A stretch of DNA of 42,406 bases. Origin: Campylobacterales bacterium. Lineage in GTDB: Bacteria; Campylobacterota; Campylobacteria; Campylobacterales; Campylobacteraceae. The translations under genes were made by a program, and so were the position numbers. The DNA lies in contig JACUTV010000011.1 of assembly GCA_014859645.1 (NCBI GenBank), forward strand, positions 1 to 42,406, given 5' to 3'. Below are positions 35,775 through 42,406 of the stretch, piece after piece (positions within the stretch are counted from its first letter, which is position 1; each line of letters opens with the position of its first letter). The notes below the pieces were generated by a model. It saw only the letters and a list, made by a program, of their open reading frames with translations. It did no database searches and was not told the DNA's origin.

Positions 35775-36767
35775 ATGGAACACCGTGTACGCTATTTGCT
35801 GTTAGGACTGTTTGTTTTTGGGGTAGGGATTGCTGGAGTGTGGTTTATCCTGTGGCAAGGAAAATACGCCCAAGGCGACGCCTTTGACCACTACAAAGTC
35901 AACACCCGTGAGTCTGTTTCAGGATTAAACGACAAAGCTCCCGTGAAACTTCGCGGGGTGAATGTGGGCGAAGTAGAACGGCTTTTTATTAACCCACAAA
36001 ATAGCGAAGAAGTGAGCATTATCATCAAAATTAAAGCCGACACTCCTATTAAAATAGACACGTACGCGCTCATTGAGCCCCAAGGGATTACGGGGTTAAG
36101 TTACTTGCAACTAGAGGGAGGCGCGCACGAAGCACCGCTTCTTCCGACAAGCAATGAAGAAAAAACCATGGGTATCATTCTGACAAAACCCTCATTATTT
36201 TCGCGGGTAGACCAATCTTTTGGGCGGGTGATGGAAAAGGTAGAGGCGATTTTAGAATACGCCACTAACGTAGCGGAAAAATCCAATCTTTTGCTCGATG
36301 AAACAAACATACATCACTTTCAAACAATGCTAGAAAACAGTGCCAAAACCACCGAAGCGTTAGCGGTGATTACGCAAGCATTGGCCAAAGAACGCGAGCA
36401 ACTTGGCACTCTAATTCGCCAAGGTGTGGTGCTTGAGGAAGAGGTGATTGACGCGGCCAAGGGGGTGAGAATAGCCTCGGATACCCTCGCTCAAGTGGTG
36501 GAAAACCAAGGGGTTGCAATGATGGAAAAGGTGAGCACTTCTGCCCAAAGCGTGCAAGGAGTGATGCAAGCTATCGACCAAAAAGTCGGCGAAGGGATGT
36601 TTGATGTGGCAAGCATCGTTCAAGACGCCCTTGTGCCAACCCAACACACCATGTATGAACTTGAATTGTTAATGGTACAGTTGCGCCAACTGGCCCAGCG
36701 TTTAGAAGAAAGCCCTTCAGATTTGTTGTACCGTTCTGCCCCAAGACCCCTAGGACCAGGAGAGTAG
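35775..36767 (+). CDS. MCE/MlaD-domain substrate-binding protein
   Basis: 330 residues. One N-terminal membrane anchor (8-27), then the MCE domain about 40-115 (YKVNTRESVSGLNDKAPVKLRGVNVGEV and YALIEPQGITGLSYLQLEGG), then a long helical, coiled-coil-like tail to about 320. It presents lipids to the permease from the periplasm. It starts 2 bp after the ATPase gene with TGGAG upstream. Confidence 0.92.
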   Translation: MEHRVRYLLLGLFVFGVGIAGVWFILWQGKYAQGDAFDHYKVNTRESVSGLNDKAPVKLRGVNVGEVERLFINPQNSEEVSIIIKIKADTPIKIDTYALIEPQGITGLSYLQLEGGAHEAPLLPTSNEEKTMGIILTKPSLFSRVDQSFGRVMEKVEAILEYATNVAEKSNLLLDETNIHHFQTMLENSAKTTEALAVITQALAKEREQLGTLIRQGVVLEEEVIDAAKGVRIASDTLAQVVENQGVAMMEKVSTSAQSVQGVMQAIDQKVGEGMFDVASIVQDALVPTQHTMYELELLMVQLRQLAQRLEESPSDLLYRSAPRPLGPGE

Positions 36768-36769
36768 CC

Positions 36770-37369
36770 ATGCGTTGGATTGTTATTGTAGGTATTGTTT
36801 TAATGATGACAGGTTGTGCCCTTAAGCCCACTTCTGGCCAACCAACGGCACAAATGCGCCTTGGGGAAGTGTCCACACCTAAGGTTGCTAGCGGGTTTCC
36901 TTATGTGTTGCAAGTGCGTCCTATGGCAGGTAGTTTGGACTCTACGAAATTGCTGTACCAAACACCCGATGGATTGCGCCGTGCGTACGCACACCATCGC
37001 TGGGAAGAGCCCCTTTCCAAACAAATGCAACAGTTAGTGGTGTTAGCGCTGGCTCAAAGTGCAGTATTTGAAGATGTTGTGAGTACCACAAGTAAGGCGC
37101 GCGCACAGCGAGTCTTGGAAAACACGGTGTTTGCTTTTGAACAGTACATGCTTCAAGGTGGCGCTTCTGTGGTGCGCTTACATGTAAGGGCGCGGATGGT
37201 GAATGTTGTGGATAATGCTTCGGTGGCCCACCGGATGTTTCGCATTGAAATGCCCGTACTTGTGCAAACACCTGCGGGGGCGTTGGACGCTTATAACCGT
37301 GCCTTTGAAGCGTGGGTGCGAGAACTCACGCTGTGGTTAGCATCTCTGGGAGAAGCCCATGCGTTCTAG
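36770..37369 (+). CDS. ABC-type transport auxiliary lipoprotein (PqiC-like)
   Basis: 199 residues. Signal with lipobox MMTGC (Cys-16). The body matches the PqiC/YmbA-type domain: PYVLQVRPM, KLLYQTPDGLRRAYAHHRWEEPLSKQMQQLV and ending in AFEAWVRELTLWLA. It probably forms the outer-membrane side of the MCE transport path. TTACATGTAA encodes RLHVRAR. Confidence 0.85.
   Translation: MRWIVIVGIVLMMTGCALKPTSGQPTAQMRLGEVSTPKVASGFPYVLQVRPMAGSLDSTKLLYQTPDGLRRAYAHHRWEEPLSKQMQQLVVLALAQSAVFEDVVSTTSKARAQRVLENTVFAFEQYMLQGGASVVRLHVRARMVNVVDNASVAHRMFRIEMPVLVQTPAGALDAYNRAFEAWVRELTLWLASLGEAHAF
37178..37187. repeat. TTACATGTAA iterated palindrome, copy 15
   Basis: In the PqiC-like lipoprotein gene, encoding LHVR. 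Confidence 0.95.
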
Positions 37370-38432
37370 TGCGCTCATGGCGTTGGCCGCTTTTGTGATT
37401 GTTATTGCGGGGGTGAAGGCGGCGCAGGTGATTATGGTGCCGTTTTTATTGGCGGTGTTTATTGCTATCATTAGTGCGCCCTTGTTGCTTTTGCTTGAAA
37501 AACTTGGGATGCCTCGCATCTTGTCTTTTTTGATTGTCCTTGCGGGTGTGGTGGGGATTATGATGGGCGTGGGAATGATTGTGGGCAATTCCATGAACGG
37601 CTTTTTGAGCTCTTTGCCCGAGATTCAGCGCAAACTCTCTTTTGTGGTCAATGATGGCATCGCATGGCTTAAAGGCATGGGCGTGCCTATCGATATGAGC
37701 GCGCCACCCCAAGGGTTTGACCCTTCCAGTGCCATCACTACAGCGGGAGCGTTTTTGCGCTCTATGAGCCAGATTCTTTCCAACTCTTTTTTGATTTTCT
37801 TGATGGTGACGTTTATGCTCTTTGAGACGGTAAGCATGCGCGCGAAAGTAAGCTTTTTTGCCCAAAAAAATCCTGAAAACTTGCACATTGTAGAAACTTT
37901 TATTCAAAACCTCAAGCGCTATTTGGCCATTAAAACCGTGGCGAGTTTTGCTACGGGGGTGCTGATTGGGGTGGTGCTGTCTGCCATGGGAGTGAAATAC
38001 GCGTTGTTGTGGGGACTGCTTGCTTTTTTGCTCAACTACATTCCGACCATCGGGTCGATTTTGGCGGCTATTCCTGCGGTACTGGTGACATTGGTGGAAC
38101 TAGACGTAGGCGCGGCCCTATGGGTGCTTTCGGTCTTTGTGGCGGTAAATGTTGCTATTGGAAATTTCATCGAACCTCGCTTTTTGGGGCGCGGCCTTGG
38201 GATTTCTACCTTGATGGTTGTGGTATCGTTGTTGTTTTGGGGATGGGTTTTGGGGCCAGCGGGAATGTTTTTAGCCGTTCCTTTAACCATGAGCGTGAAA
38301 ATCGCCCTTGATGCCAACCCGCGTACGCGGTGGATTGCAATGATTTTGAGCGATTACCGTGGGGAAACGGCGGCGTCTAAAGCCGAAGAGAGTTCGGTGA
38401 TTCCCCTTAAAAAGTTAAAAAACGATGCATAA
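37359..38432 (+). CDS. AI-2E family transporter (PerM/YdiK-like)
   Basis: 357 residues with about seven to eight helices. Family features are the N-terminal helix pair (VIMVPFLLAVFIAIISAPLL), a soluble stretch (about 85-130), LLNYIPTIGSILAAIPAVLV and NFIEPRFLGRGLGISTLMVVVSLLFWGWVLGP. Despite the family name, many members have no shown role in AI-2 export; a transport function is inferred. It overlaps the lipoprotein gene by 11 bp and the next gene by 8 bp. Confidence 0.9.
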   Translation: MRSSALMALAAFVIVIAGVKAAQVIMVPFLLAVFIAIISAPLLLLLEKLGMPRILSFLIVLAGVVGIMMGVGMIVGNSMNGFLSSLPEIQRKLSFVVNDGIAWLKGMGVPIDMSAPPQGFDPSSAITTAGAFLRSMSQILSNSFLIFLMVTFMLFETVSMRAKVSFFAQKNPENLHIVETFIQNLKRYLAIKTVASFATGVLIGVVLSAMGVKYALLWGLLAFLLNYIPTIGSILAAIPAVLVTLVELDVGAALWVLSVFVAVNVAIGNFIEPRFLGRGLGISTLMVVVSLLFWGWVLGPAGMFLAVPLTMSVKIALDANPRTRWIAMILSDYRGETAASKAEESSVIPLKKLKNDA

Positions 38433-38640
38433 AATCCTCTTGGCACTCTTGTTGGCACTAGGATGCCTTGTGGCGCGGACGGATTTTTCAGCCCTAAGCA
38501 ACCAAGAGCTCATCGCCCTCATTGGGTACGTGAAGCCAAACGAACGCCCTTTGCTTCTTAGGGAACTTGAAGTGCGTAAACCCACGTTTTCGCCCAATGA
38601 ACGTCAACAGTTTGAGCGTGCCACGAAGGAGAAGCGTTAG
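38425..38640 (+). CDS. Small exported DUF1104-like protein
   Basis: 71 residues. A signal peptide (KILLALLLALGCLVARTD) is followed by DFSALSNQELIALIGYVKPNERPLLLRELEVRK, which resembles the DUF1104 family found in Campylobacterota. A cysteine within the signal (LALGC) could be a lipobox. Periplasmic, function unknown. It is wedged between the AI-2E gene and the response regulator with overlaps on both sides, so it may be part of the sensing module. Confidence 0.78.
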   Translation: MHKILLALLLALGCLVARTDFSALSNQELIALIGYVKPNERPLLLRELEVRKPTFSPNERQQFERATKEKR

Positions 38641-39308
38641 TGGCGCGGGTGCTGCTCTTGGAAGATGACATGAACCTCTCCCAAACCCTGTGCGAGTTTT
38701 TGGAAGATGAGGGGTTTGAGGTCGTGTGCGTGTACGAGGGCGAAGCGGCCCAAGAAGCGTTATATGAGGGAAAATTTGATCTGTTGCTACTGGATGTGAA
38801 TGTGCCTAATATCAACGGCTTTGCCCTTTTGAAGGAAGCAAGGAAAGAAGCGGTGGTGACGCCTGCGATTTTCATGACATCGCGGGATGGGCTTGAAGAT
38901 GTGGAGAACGGATTTGTCAGTGGGTGTGATGACTACTTGCGTAAACCTTTTGCCCTCAAAGAGCTACTGCTTCGGATGCACAGTTTGTTGCGGCGTGAAT
39001 TTGGGCATGTGCGTAGCGCGGTGGTGGCTTTGGATGAGGAGGTGGCCTTTGACACGGCGGGAAATGCCTTACATGTAAAGGGCGAGACCTATCCTCTTGG
39101 GCGTAAAGAAGCGCAATTGTTGGCCTATTTTTTAAAACGTCGTGGGGAAGTGTTGAGCCATGAAGCCTTGCAAGAAGCCCTGTGGTCATACGACGAAACG
39201 CCCAGTGAAGCGGCCCTTCGCACCTACATCAAAAACCTGCGAAAATTGATTGGAAAAGAAAAAATTGTCAGTTTCAAAAAACTGGGATACAAACTTACAA
39301 CGGCGTGA
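38640..39308 (+). CDS. OmpR-family response regulator (second pair)
   Basis: 222 residues. Receiver with LLLEDD (5-10), phospho-acceptor Asp-52 in LLLLDVNVPN, IFMTSRD and YLRKPF. Winged-helix effector domain about 130-220 with LGRKEAQLLAYFLKRRGEVLSHEAL and FKKLGYKL. GTG start overlapping the previous TAG by one base. It carries TTACATGTAA in the linker (NALHVKGE). It is related to the regulator at 10087 but is not a recent duplicate. Confidence 0.93.
   Translation: MARVLLLEDDMNLSQTLCEFLEDEGFEVVCVYEGEAAQEALYEGKFDLLLLDVNVPNINGFALLKEARKEAVVTPAIFMTSRDGLEDVENGFVSGCDDYLRKPFALKELLLRMHSLLRREFGHVRSAVVALDEEVAFDTAGNALHVKGETYPLGRKEAQLLAYFLKRRGEVLSHEALQEALWSYDETPSEAALRTYIKNLRKLIGKEKIVSFKKLGYKLTTA
39069..39078. 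repeat. TTACATGTAA iterated palindrome, copy 16
   Basis: In the second response regulator gene, encoding LHVK. Confidence 0.95.
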
Positions 39309-40446
39309 AAGACGCACGCTTGTGGCGTTTTTGGCGTTGTACCTCACCCTCTCGTGTACGATTTTGGGCTTGTTTGGCACGGGGTATTATGCCCTCCAAA
39401 AAGAAGCGATGCTGAGTGCGAAGCGGGGCGAACTCAATGCGTTGGCAAACGAACACGTCAAAGCCTTGCGCGCTTTGCATGTTGCCTTTGATAAAACCCA
39501 GTACTATCCGCGTCACGAAGCCTTTCGCTCAGGGATTTTTGATGGAGCGGCGGTGGAGATTTTTTCCCTCTTACATGTAAGCCCTTTGCTCTCACGCATT
39601 ATCTACCTCAAAGAAGGGGTGATTCACTACATCAAAGAGCCCGAAGCCCACTATTTGGGGACGCAGTACTTGGTCTTGGAGGTGGAGGATGATGGGGCGT
39701 GGCGCCACGAAGCCTTGCGAAACATGGCGTGGTTTGGCGGGGGGATTTTTCTCTTTTTGGCGGTTGGGGGGTATTTTTTATTGCGCTTGTTGTTGCGTCC
39801 TATGCGTGAAGCCATCGCCCTTTTGGACCGTTTTATCAAAGATACAACCCATGAGCTTAACACCCCGATTCACGCGATTTTGTCTAACATTGAGATGATT
39901 CCCTTGGAGAGTCTGGAGCCTAAAACCGCGCGTAAACTTGAACGCATTCGCCTTGGGGCGCAGGGCGTGTCGCACTTGTATCAAGACTTAACCTACTTAA
40001 CCCTCGGGCACCGCCAAGCGCGCCATGAGAGCGAAGTAAGGGTGGATGAGGTTGCGCAAGAGCGGGTGGAGTATTTTGGATTTGCGCTTGAGGCAAAAAA
40101 GATTGCTGTACATGTACAAGCGCAACCTGCTGTGCTGTGGATTGACCAAGGGGCATTGACGCGCTTGGTGGATAACGTGCTTTCCAATGCCATCAAATAC
40201 AACCGCGTGGGCGGAAGCATCCATGTAAAGGTAGCCCCTGGGCTGTTGGAAGTCAAGGACACAGGCATTGGGATTGAAGCGTCCCAACTCAAAAACGTCT
40301 TTGACCGTTACGTGCGGTGTCATGAGAGCGCGGGCGGGTTTGGCATCGGGTTAAACATCGTGGGGATGATTGCCAAAGAATACGGACTTAAGCTTTCGCT
40401 TGAATCTGTCAAAGGAGAGGGAACATGCGTACGGGTTTGTTGGTAG
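39250..40446 (+). CDS. Sensor histidine kinase (second pair)
   Basis: 398 residues as drawn. Membrane segments about 23-47 and 158-181 flank a periplasmic sensor. HisKA has THELNTP (His-201). The ATPase part has LVDNVLSNAIKYNR, VKDTGIGI and GGFGIGLNIVGMI. The start is uncertain: no ATG is available, and the drawn TTG 39250 overlaps the regulator by 59 bp without a clear ribosome binding site; other TTG/GTG codons follow (for example GTG 39322). The 3' end overlaps the cytochrome gene by 22 bp, suggesting that the cytochrome belongs to the same signalling unit. Confidence 0.9.
   Translation: MEKKKLSVSKNWDTNLQRRERRTLVAFLALYLTLSCTILGLFGTGYYALQKEAMLSAKRGELNALANEHVKALRALHVAFDKTQYYPRHEAFRSGIFDGAAVEIFSLLHVSPLLSRIIYLKEGVIHYIKEPEAHYLGTQYLVLEVEDDGAWRHEALRNMAWFGGGIFLFLAVGGYFLLRLLLRPMREAIALLDRFIKDTTHELNTPIHAILSNIEMIPLESLEPKTARKLERIRLGAQGVSHLYQDLTYLTLGHRQARHESEVRVDEVAQERVEYFGFALEAKKIAVHVQAQPAVLWIDQGALTRLVDNVLSNAIKYNRVGGSIHVKVAPGLLEVKDTGIGIEASQLKNVFDRYVRCHESAGGFGIGLNIVGMIAKEYGLKLSLESVKGEGTCVRVCW
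39571..39580. repeat. TTACATGTAA iterated palindrome, copy 17
   Basis: In the second histidine kinase gene, encoding LHVS. Confidence 0.95.
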
Positions 40447-40760
40447 GCATCCTGTTAGCCTTACATGTAAGCCTTGGGGCAAATGTGTACGAAAAAGAGT
40501 GTGTGGGGTGTCATCAAGACTTGGACGTGGGGATTGACAAATTTTTCTATCGTTACGTGTTGGTGTTTAGTTCCGAGGCGTCGGTGAAAGCAGCGCTAAA
40601 AGATTACCTCCTGTATCCCATGAAAGAAAAAACCCTTTTGCCCGAAGGACTTGTGGAAAAATACGGTATCAAAGCCCCGTGGGCTCTTAGCGAAGAGACG
40701 CTAGAAGAGGCCATTGATACCTATTGGGAAACCTACACCTTTATAGGGCGGTTAAAATAG
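40425..40760 (+). CDS. Small periplasmic monohaem c-type cytochrome
   Basis: 111 residues. Cleavable signal (TGLLVGILLALHVSLGA) then one haem-binding CVGCH at about residue 26-30. No obvious distal methionine. AAAGGAGAGGGAAC precedes the ATG. It starts inside the kinase gene, so it is produced with it; a redox-sensing partner for the kinase is an attractive inference. The signal peptide is partly encoded by TTACATGTAA (ALHVS). Confidence 0.82.
   Translation: MRTGLLVGILLALHVSLGANVYEKECVGCHQDLDVGIDKFFYRYVLVFSSEASVKAALKDYLLYPMKEKTLLPEGLVEKYGIKAPWALSEETLEEAIDTYWETYTFIGRLK
40461..40470. repeat. TTACATGTAA iterated palindrome, copy 18
   Basis: In the signal peptide of the monohaem cytochrome gene, encoding LHVS. 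Confidence 0.95.
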
Positions 40761-40871
40761 GGTTAGGGCTGTGGCAATGCTAATCATCAAAAAACCAAGC
40801 CCTACCAAGTGACGCTGGCCTATCACAAGCCCCGCAAATCCCCCTGAATACAATCCAATAATAAGTTCCAT
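40752..40871 (-). CDS. 39-residue membrane microprotein
   Basis: Starts at ATG 40871 (minus strand) with a strong GGAGG 5-6 bases upstream, ends at TAA 40752. The sequence starts MELIIGLYSGGFAGLVIGQR and continues HLVGLGFLMISIATALTLF: two hydrophobic stretches joined by a short polar GQRH turn, so probably a hairpin in the membrane. The last 9 bp overlap the convergent cytochrome gene. The promoter (box P3, 40901-40932) shares the repeat architecture of the psrA promoter. No family recognised. Confidence 0.7.
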   Translation of the reverse strand: MELIIGLYSGGFAGLVIGQRHLVGLGFLMISIATALTLF

Positions 40872-40880
40872 AACACCTCC

Positions 40881-40890
40881 TTACATGTAA
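40881..40890. repeat. TTACATGTAA iterated palindrome, copy 19
   Basis: Intergenic, directly before the ribosome binding site of the 39-residue membrane protein. Confidence 0.95.
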
Positions 40891-40900
40891 AAGTAACGTT

Positions 40901-40932
40901 ACTCTAGCCAACGTGCGTAAATTTTACGTAAC
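40901..40932 (-). promoter_or_regulatory. Promoter with 11-bp-spaced repeats (box P3) for the microprotein gene
   Basis: On the minus strand GTTACGT (40932-40926), N4, TTTACGC (40921-40915), 8 bp, -10 TAGAGT (40906-40901). Same spacing as boxes P1 and P2; the first repeat is weaker. The palindrome AGTAACGTTACT (40892-40903) overlaps the -10 and start region. The leader is about 25 bases and includes TTACATGTAA. Confidence 0.55.
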
Positions 40933-40996
40933 CGCTTCACGATTACTTCACAATGGCGTGTTAGACTGCGGACAATCAAACCCTAAGGAGGAAGCG

Positions 40997-41353
40997 ATGA
41001 AACTCTTCAAACCTGCGTTAGCAATGTTGTTAGTGAGTTCTTTGGCGGTTGTGAATGCCAATGCGATTGGAAAACGCGAACAAGGGGCACTCATGGGCGC
41101 TGGCATTTTATTGCTCTTGCCTACACTTACCCAAAATATGGGAAATTTATTTGGCGGGACGCAAAGCACTCAACCCGTAGTTGTCTATCAAGAGCCTGTC
41201 GTGCAGCGTGAGGTGGTGTATGTAGAGCGTGCGCCTCAAAAACGCCGTTATTACAACGAACGGTATGATAACCGCCGTTATGACCGTGGCTATGAGCGTC
41301 ACTACGACCGCCATGAGCCTTACAGCCGCAAAACAATTATTATAGAACGTTAA
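40997..41353 (+). CDS. Exported Arg/Tyr-rich small protein, unknown function
   Basis: 118 residues. A signal peptide (KPALAMLLVSSLAVVNANA) is followed by a hydrophobic glycine-rich stretch (IGKREQGALMGAGILLLLPTL), then a Val-rich strand and a low-complexity tail in which Arg and Tyr alternate (about 75-110). ATG 40997 follows AAGGAGG. It may be a periplasmic or envelope-attached structural protein. It lies 10 bp before the cytochrome gene, so the two are likely one operon. Confidence 0.72.
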   Translation: MKLFKPALAMLLVSSLAVVNANAIGKREQGALMGAGILLLLPTLTQNMGNLFGGTQSTQPVVVYQEPVVQREVVYVERAPQKRRYYNERYDNRRYDRGYERHYDRHEPYSRKTIIIER

Positions 41354-41363
41354 GGAGAAAACG

Positions 41364-41663
41364 ATGAAACGATGGATGATGACATTAGGACTTTTAGCAA
41401 GTGTTTCGTTGATGGCTGCGGATGGTGCGGCGTTGTATCAAAAATGTATCTCCTGCCATGGAGCAAGCGCGGAAAAGAAAGCGTTAGGCAAAAGCGAAGT
41501 GATTGCTAACTGGAGTGTTGAAAAAAATGTGGCCGCCTTGAAAGGTTACAAAGACGGCACCTATGGCGGGCCTATGAAAGCGCTCATGAAAGGCCAAATC
41601 GCCACGTACTCAGACGCAGAAATACAAGCGGTTTCTGAGTATGTGGTAGGATTAAAAAACTAA
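41364..41663 (+). CDS. Periplasmic cytochrome c (c553-like)
   Basis: 99 residues. Signal peptide up to about LMAADG, haem motif CISCH (about 28-32), and a probable axial methionine in YGGPMKALMKG. Class I c553-type electron carrier, the usual donor to cbb3 oxidase in this phylum. AAGGAGAAAACG precedes the ATG. Confidence 0.92.
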   Translation: MKRWMMTLGLLASVSLMAADGAALYQKCISCHGASAEKKALGKSEVIANWSVEKNVAALKGYKDGTYGGPMKALMKGQIATYSDAEIQAVSEYVVGLKN

Positions 41664-41682
41664 CACGGGGTTTCCCGTGTTA
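41661..41682. terminator. Hairpin terminator after cytochrome c
   Basis: TAACACGGG-GTTT-CCCGTGTTA, a 9-bp stem that includes the stop codon of the cytochrome gene. It lies between convergent genes only 23 bp apart and may serve both. Confidence 0.7.
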
Positions 41683-41686
41683 GTAT

Positions 41687-42193
41687 CTACAGGGACAGAG
41701 GCGCACGTGGTTCGCTTAAACGGTTAAATTCTGCATCTTCAATCCAACGTTCAGGATAGGTGATGTACTCGATGAGGTTTTCAAGCAATGTGGCATGCTG
41801 TTTTTCTTCTTCTGCAATGCGCAAAAACGCTGCTTTTTCTTCTGCGTCTTCTAAGAGTTCCGCTTTTTCAATGTAAAACGCGTAACTTTTTTCTTCAAGC
41901 GCCAATGCGTGGGTATAAAAATCGACCTGCTCTTTGGTAAATACTGCCGTAGGGTTGGTCGCTTTCATTTTTTGAAAAATGGTTTTTGCCCCTTTGAAAA
42001 TATCTACCGAGGGAGTGGAGGGCAATGGCGCGCGCCCAAGCATGGCTTCAAAGGTCGCATAATGCTTTACCTCTTCGTCGGCAAGCATGGTCAACACCTG
42101 TTTTAGGCCCATATCTTCTGTTTTTTGGGCCAAGTCTCGGTAGTACTTTTCGCCCTCTTTTTCTACTTTCATGGCATATTCATAAACGTTCAT
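41687..42193 (-). CDS. Ferritin-like / rubrerythrin-type diiron protein
   Basis: 168 residues. Two E-x-x-H-type repeats (LADEEVKHYATFEAML and RIAEEEKQHATLLENL) plus helix glutamates near YAMKVEKEGEKYY and LALEEKSYAFY give a rubrerythrin-like diiron site. The C-terminal rubredoxin domain of true rubrerythrin is absent. It probably has a role in peroxide or iron handling. The start ATG 42193 has AAAGGGGG. Confidence 0.88.
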   Translation of the reverse strand: MNVYEYAMKVEKEGEKYYRDLAQKTEDMGLKQVLTMLADEEVKHYATFEAMLGRAPLPSTPSVDIFKGAKTIFQKMKATNPTAVFTKEQVDFYTHALALEEKSYAFYIEKAELLEDAEEKAAFLRIAEEEKQHATLLENLIEYITYPERWIEDAEFNRLSEPRAPLSL

Positions 42194-42359
42194 TGCGGTC
42201 CCCCTTTAACGTGATGTCCTTAGATTGTATAGCAAAATCATGACAACCGCCTGATATACATGCAGCCTGTCTCGGAAAATCCCACTAAATCCAAAAAAGT
42301 GAGTGATTTGTACGCAGTGCGGGTGTGCTTTACCCTCTTTTTAGGAGGAGTTGATTACT

Positions 42360-42380
42360 ATGAAAGTCATTGTATTGTAA
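42360..42380 (+). CDS. Possible leader peptide MKVIVL
   Basis: A six-codon frame with AGGAGG 11 bases upstream and a stop that is part of the ribosome binding site (TAAGGAG) of the next start at 42390. It is too short to judge on its own. A longer frame opening at ATG 42260 also crosses this region without a stop, so the reading is uncertain. Confidence 0.25.
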   Translation: MKVIVL

Positions 42381-42389
42381 GGAGTATTC

Positions 42390-42406
42390 ATGGGAAAACT
42401 AATGAT
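42390..42406 (+). CDS. Start of an unidentified gene (cut by window)
   Basis: ATG 42390 is preceded at 5-base spacing by AAGGAG and encodes MGKLM before the edge. Too short to identify. The 200 bases upstream contain no other clear feature. Confidence 0.4.

Noticed and set aside
40101-40120. GTACATGTAC in the second kinase gene as another copy of the palindrome
   Set aside because: Differs at both ends from TTACATGTAA and lacks the flanking pattern; kept only as a possible decayed relative.

Overview
The window looks like chromosomal DNA of a free-living, flagellated, sulfur-respiring member of the Campylobacterota, most like Sulfurospirillum or a near relative. The reasoning is gene content and order. 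The run rpsU - UPF0323 lipoprotein - glutathionylspermidine-synthase-like - D-2-hydroxyacid dehydrogenase - yajQ, the run fliI - folE - tig - clpP - def - comM - nnr - purN, and the STAS/MlaE - MlaF - MCE - lipoprotein block all recall known Campylobacter/Helicobacter neighbourhoods. NifS/NifU, PsrABC polysulfide reductase, hemerythrin and small c-type cytochromes fit a microaerobic or anaerobic respiratory life. The genus is inferred; there is no 16S gene here.

Layout. 1-1.6 kb (minus): truncated ccoG, translationally coupled to a catalytically degenerate serine-recombinase-like regulator. 1.8-7.2 kb (plus): rpsU, then a tightly overlapped operon of HTH/coiled-coil protein, UPF0323 lipoprotein, ATP-grasp ligase-like protein, 2-hydroxyacid dehydrogenase, yajQ, small membrane protein and radical SAM/SPASM protein. 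7.2-11.9 kb (plus): HemN/HemW-like radical SAM enzyme, an orphan PsrB/PsrC pair without a catalytic PsrA, then a response regulator and histidine kinase. 11.9-17.0 kb (minus): a stand-alone sensor domain, nifU, nifS, fliI, folE. 17.1-27.5 kb (plus): NCS1 permease, tig, clpP, degenerate GGDEF protein, def, comM, nnr, purN, MATE pump, thiG. 27.6-31.4 kb (minus): psrCBA. 31.65-32.14 kb: five tRNA genes (Pro, His, Arg, Arg, Leu) behind a strong promoter. 32.2-33.8 kb: bacterioferritin, hemerythrin, msrA. 33.9-40.8 kb (plus): an Mla-type lipid transport system, AI-2E-family protein, DUF1104-like protein, a second two-component system and a monohaem cytochrome. 40.75-42.4 kb: an unlisted 39-residue membrane microprotein, an exported Arg/Tyr-rich protein, cytochrome c, a ferritin-like protein and a truncated gene at the right edge.

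Two signals stand out beyond the genes. First, the perfect 10-bp palindrome TTACATGTAA occurs 19 times in 42.4 kb, where roughly 0.04 copies are expected at equal base frequencies. It lies in genes (nearly always in the frame giving Leu-His-Val) and between genes, and behaves like a highly iterated palindrome or an uptake-signal-type element. Second, three promoters share a pair of TTTAC(G/A)C-like direct repeats 11 bp apart, each exactly 8 bp upstream of a -10 box. They lie before the radical SAM/PsrBC/two-component operon, before psrABC and before the 39-residue membrane protein, which predicts an OmpR-family sulfur-respiration regulon.
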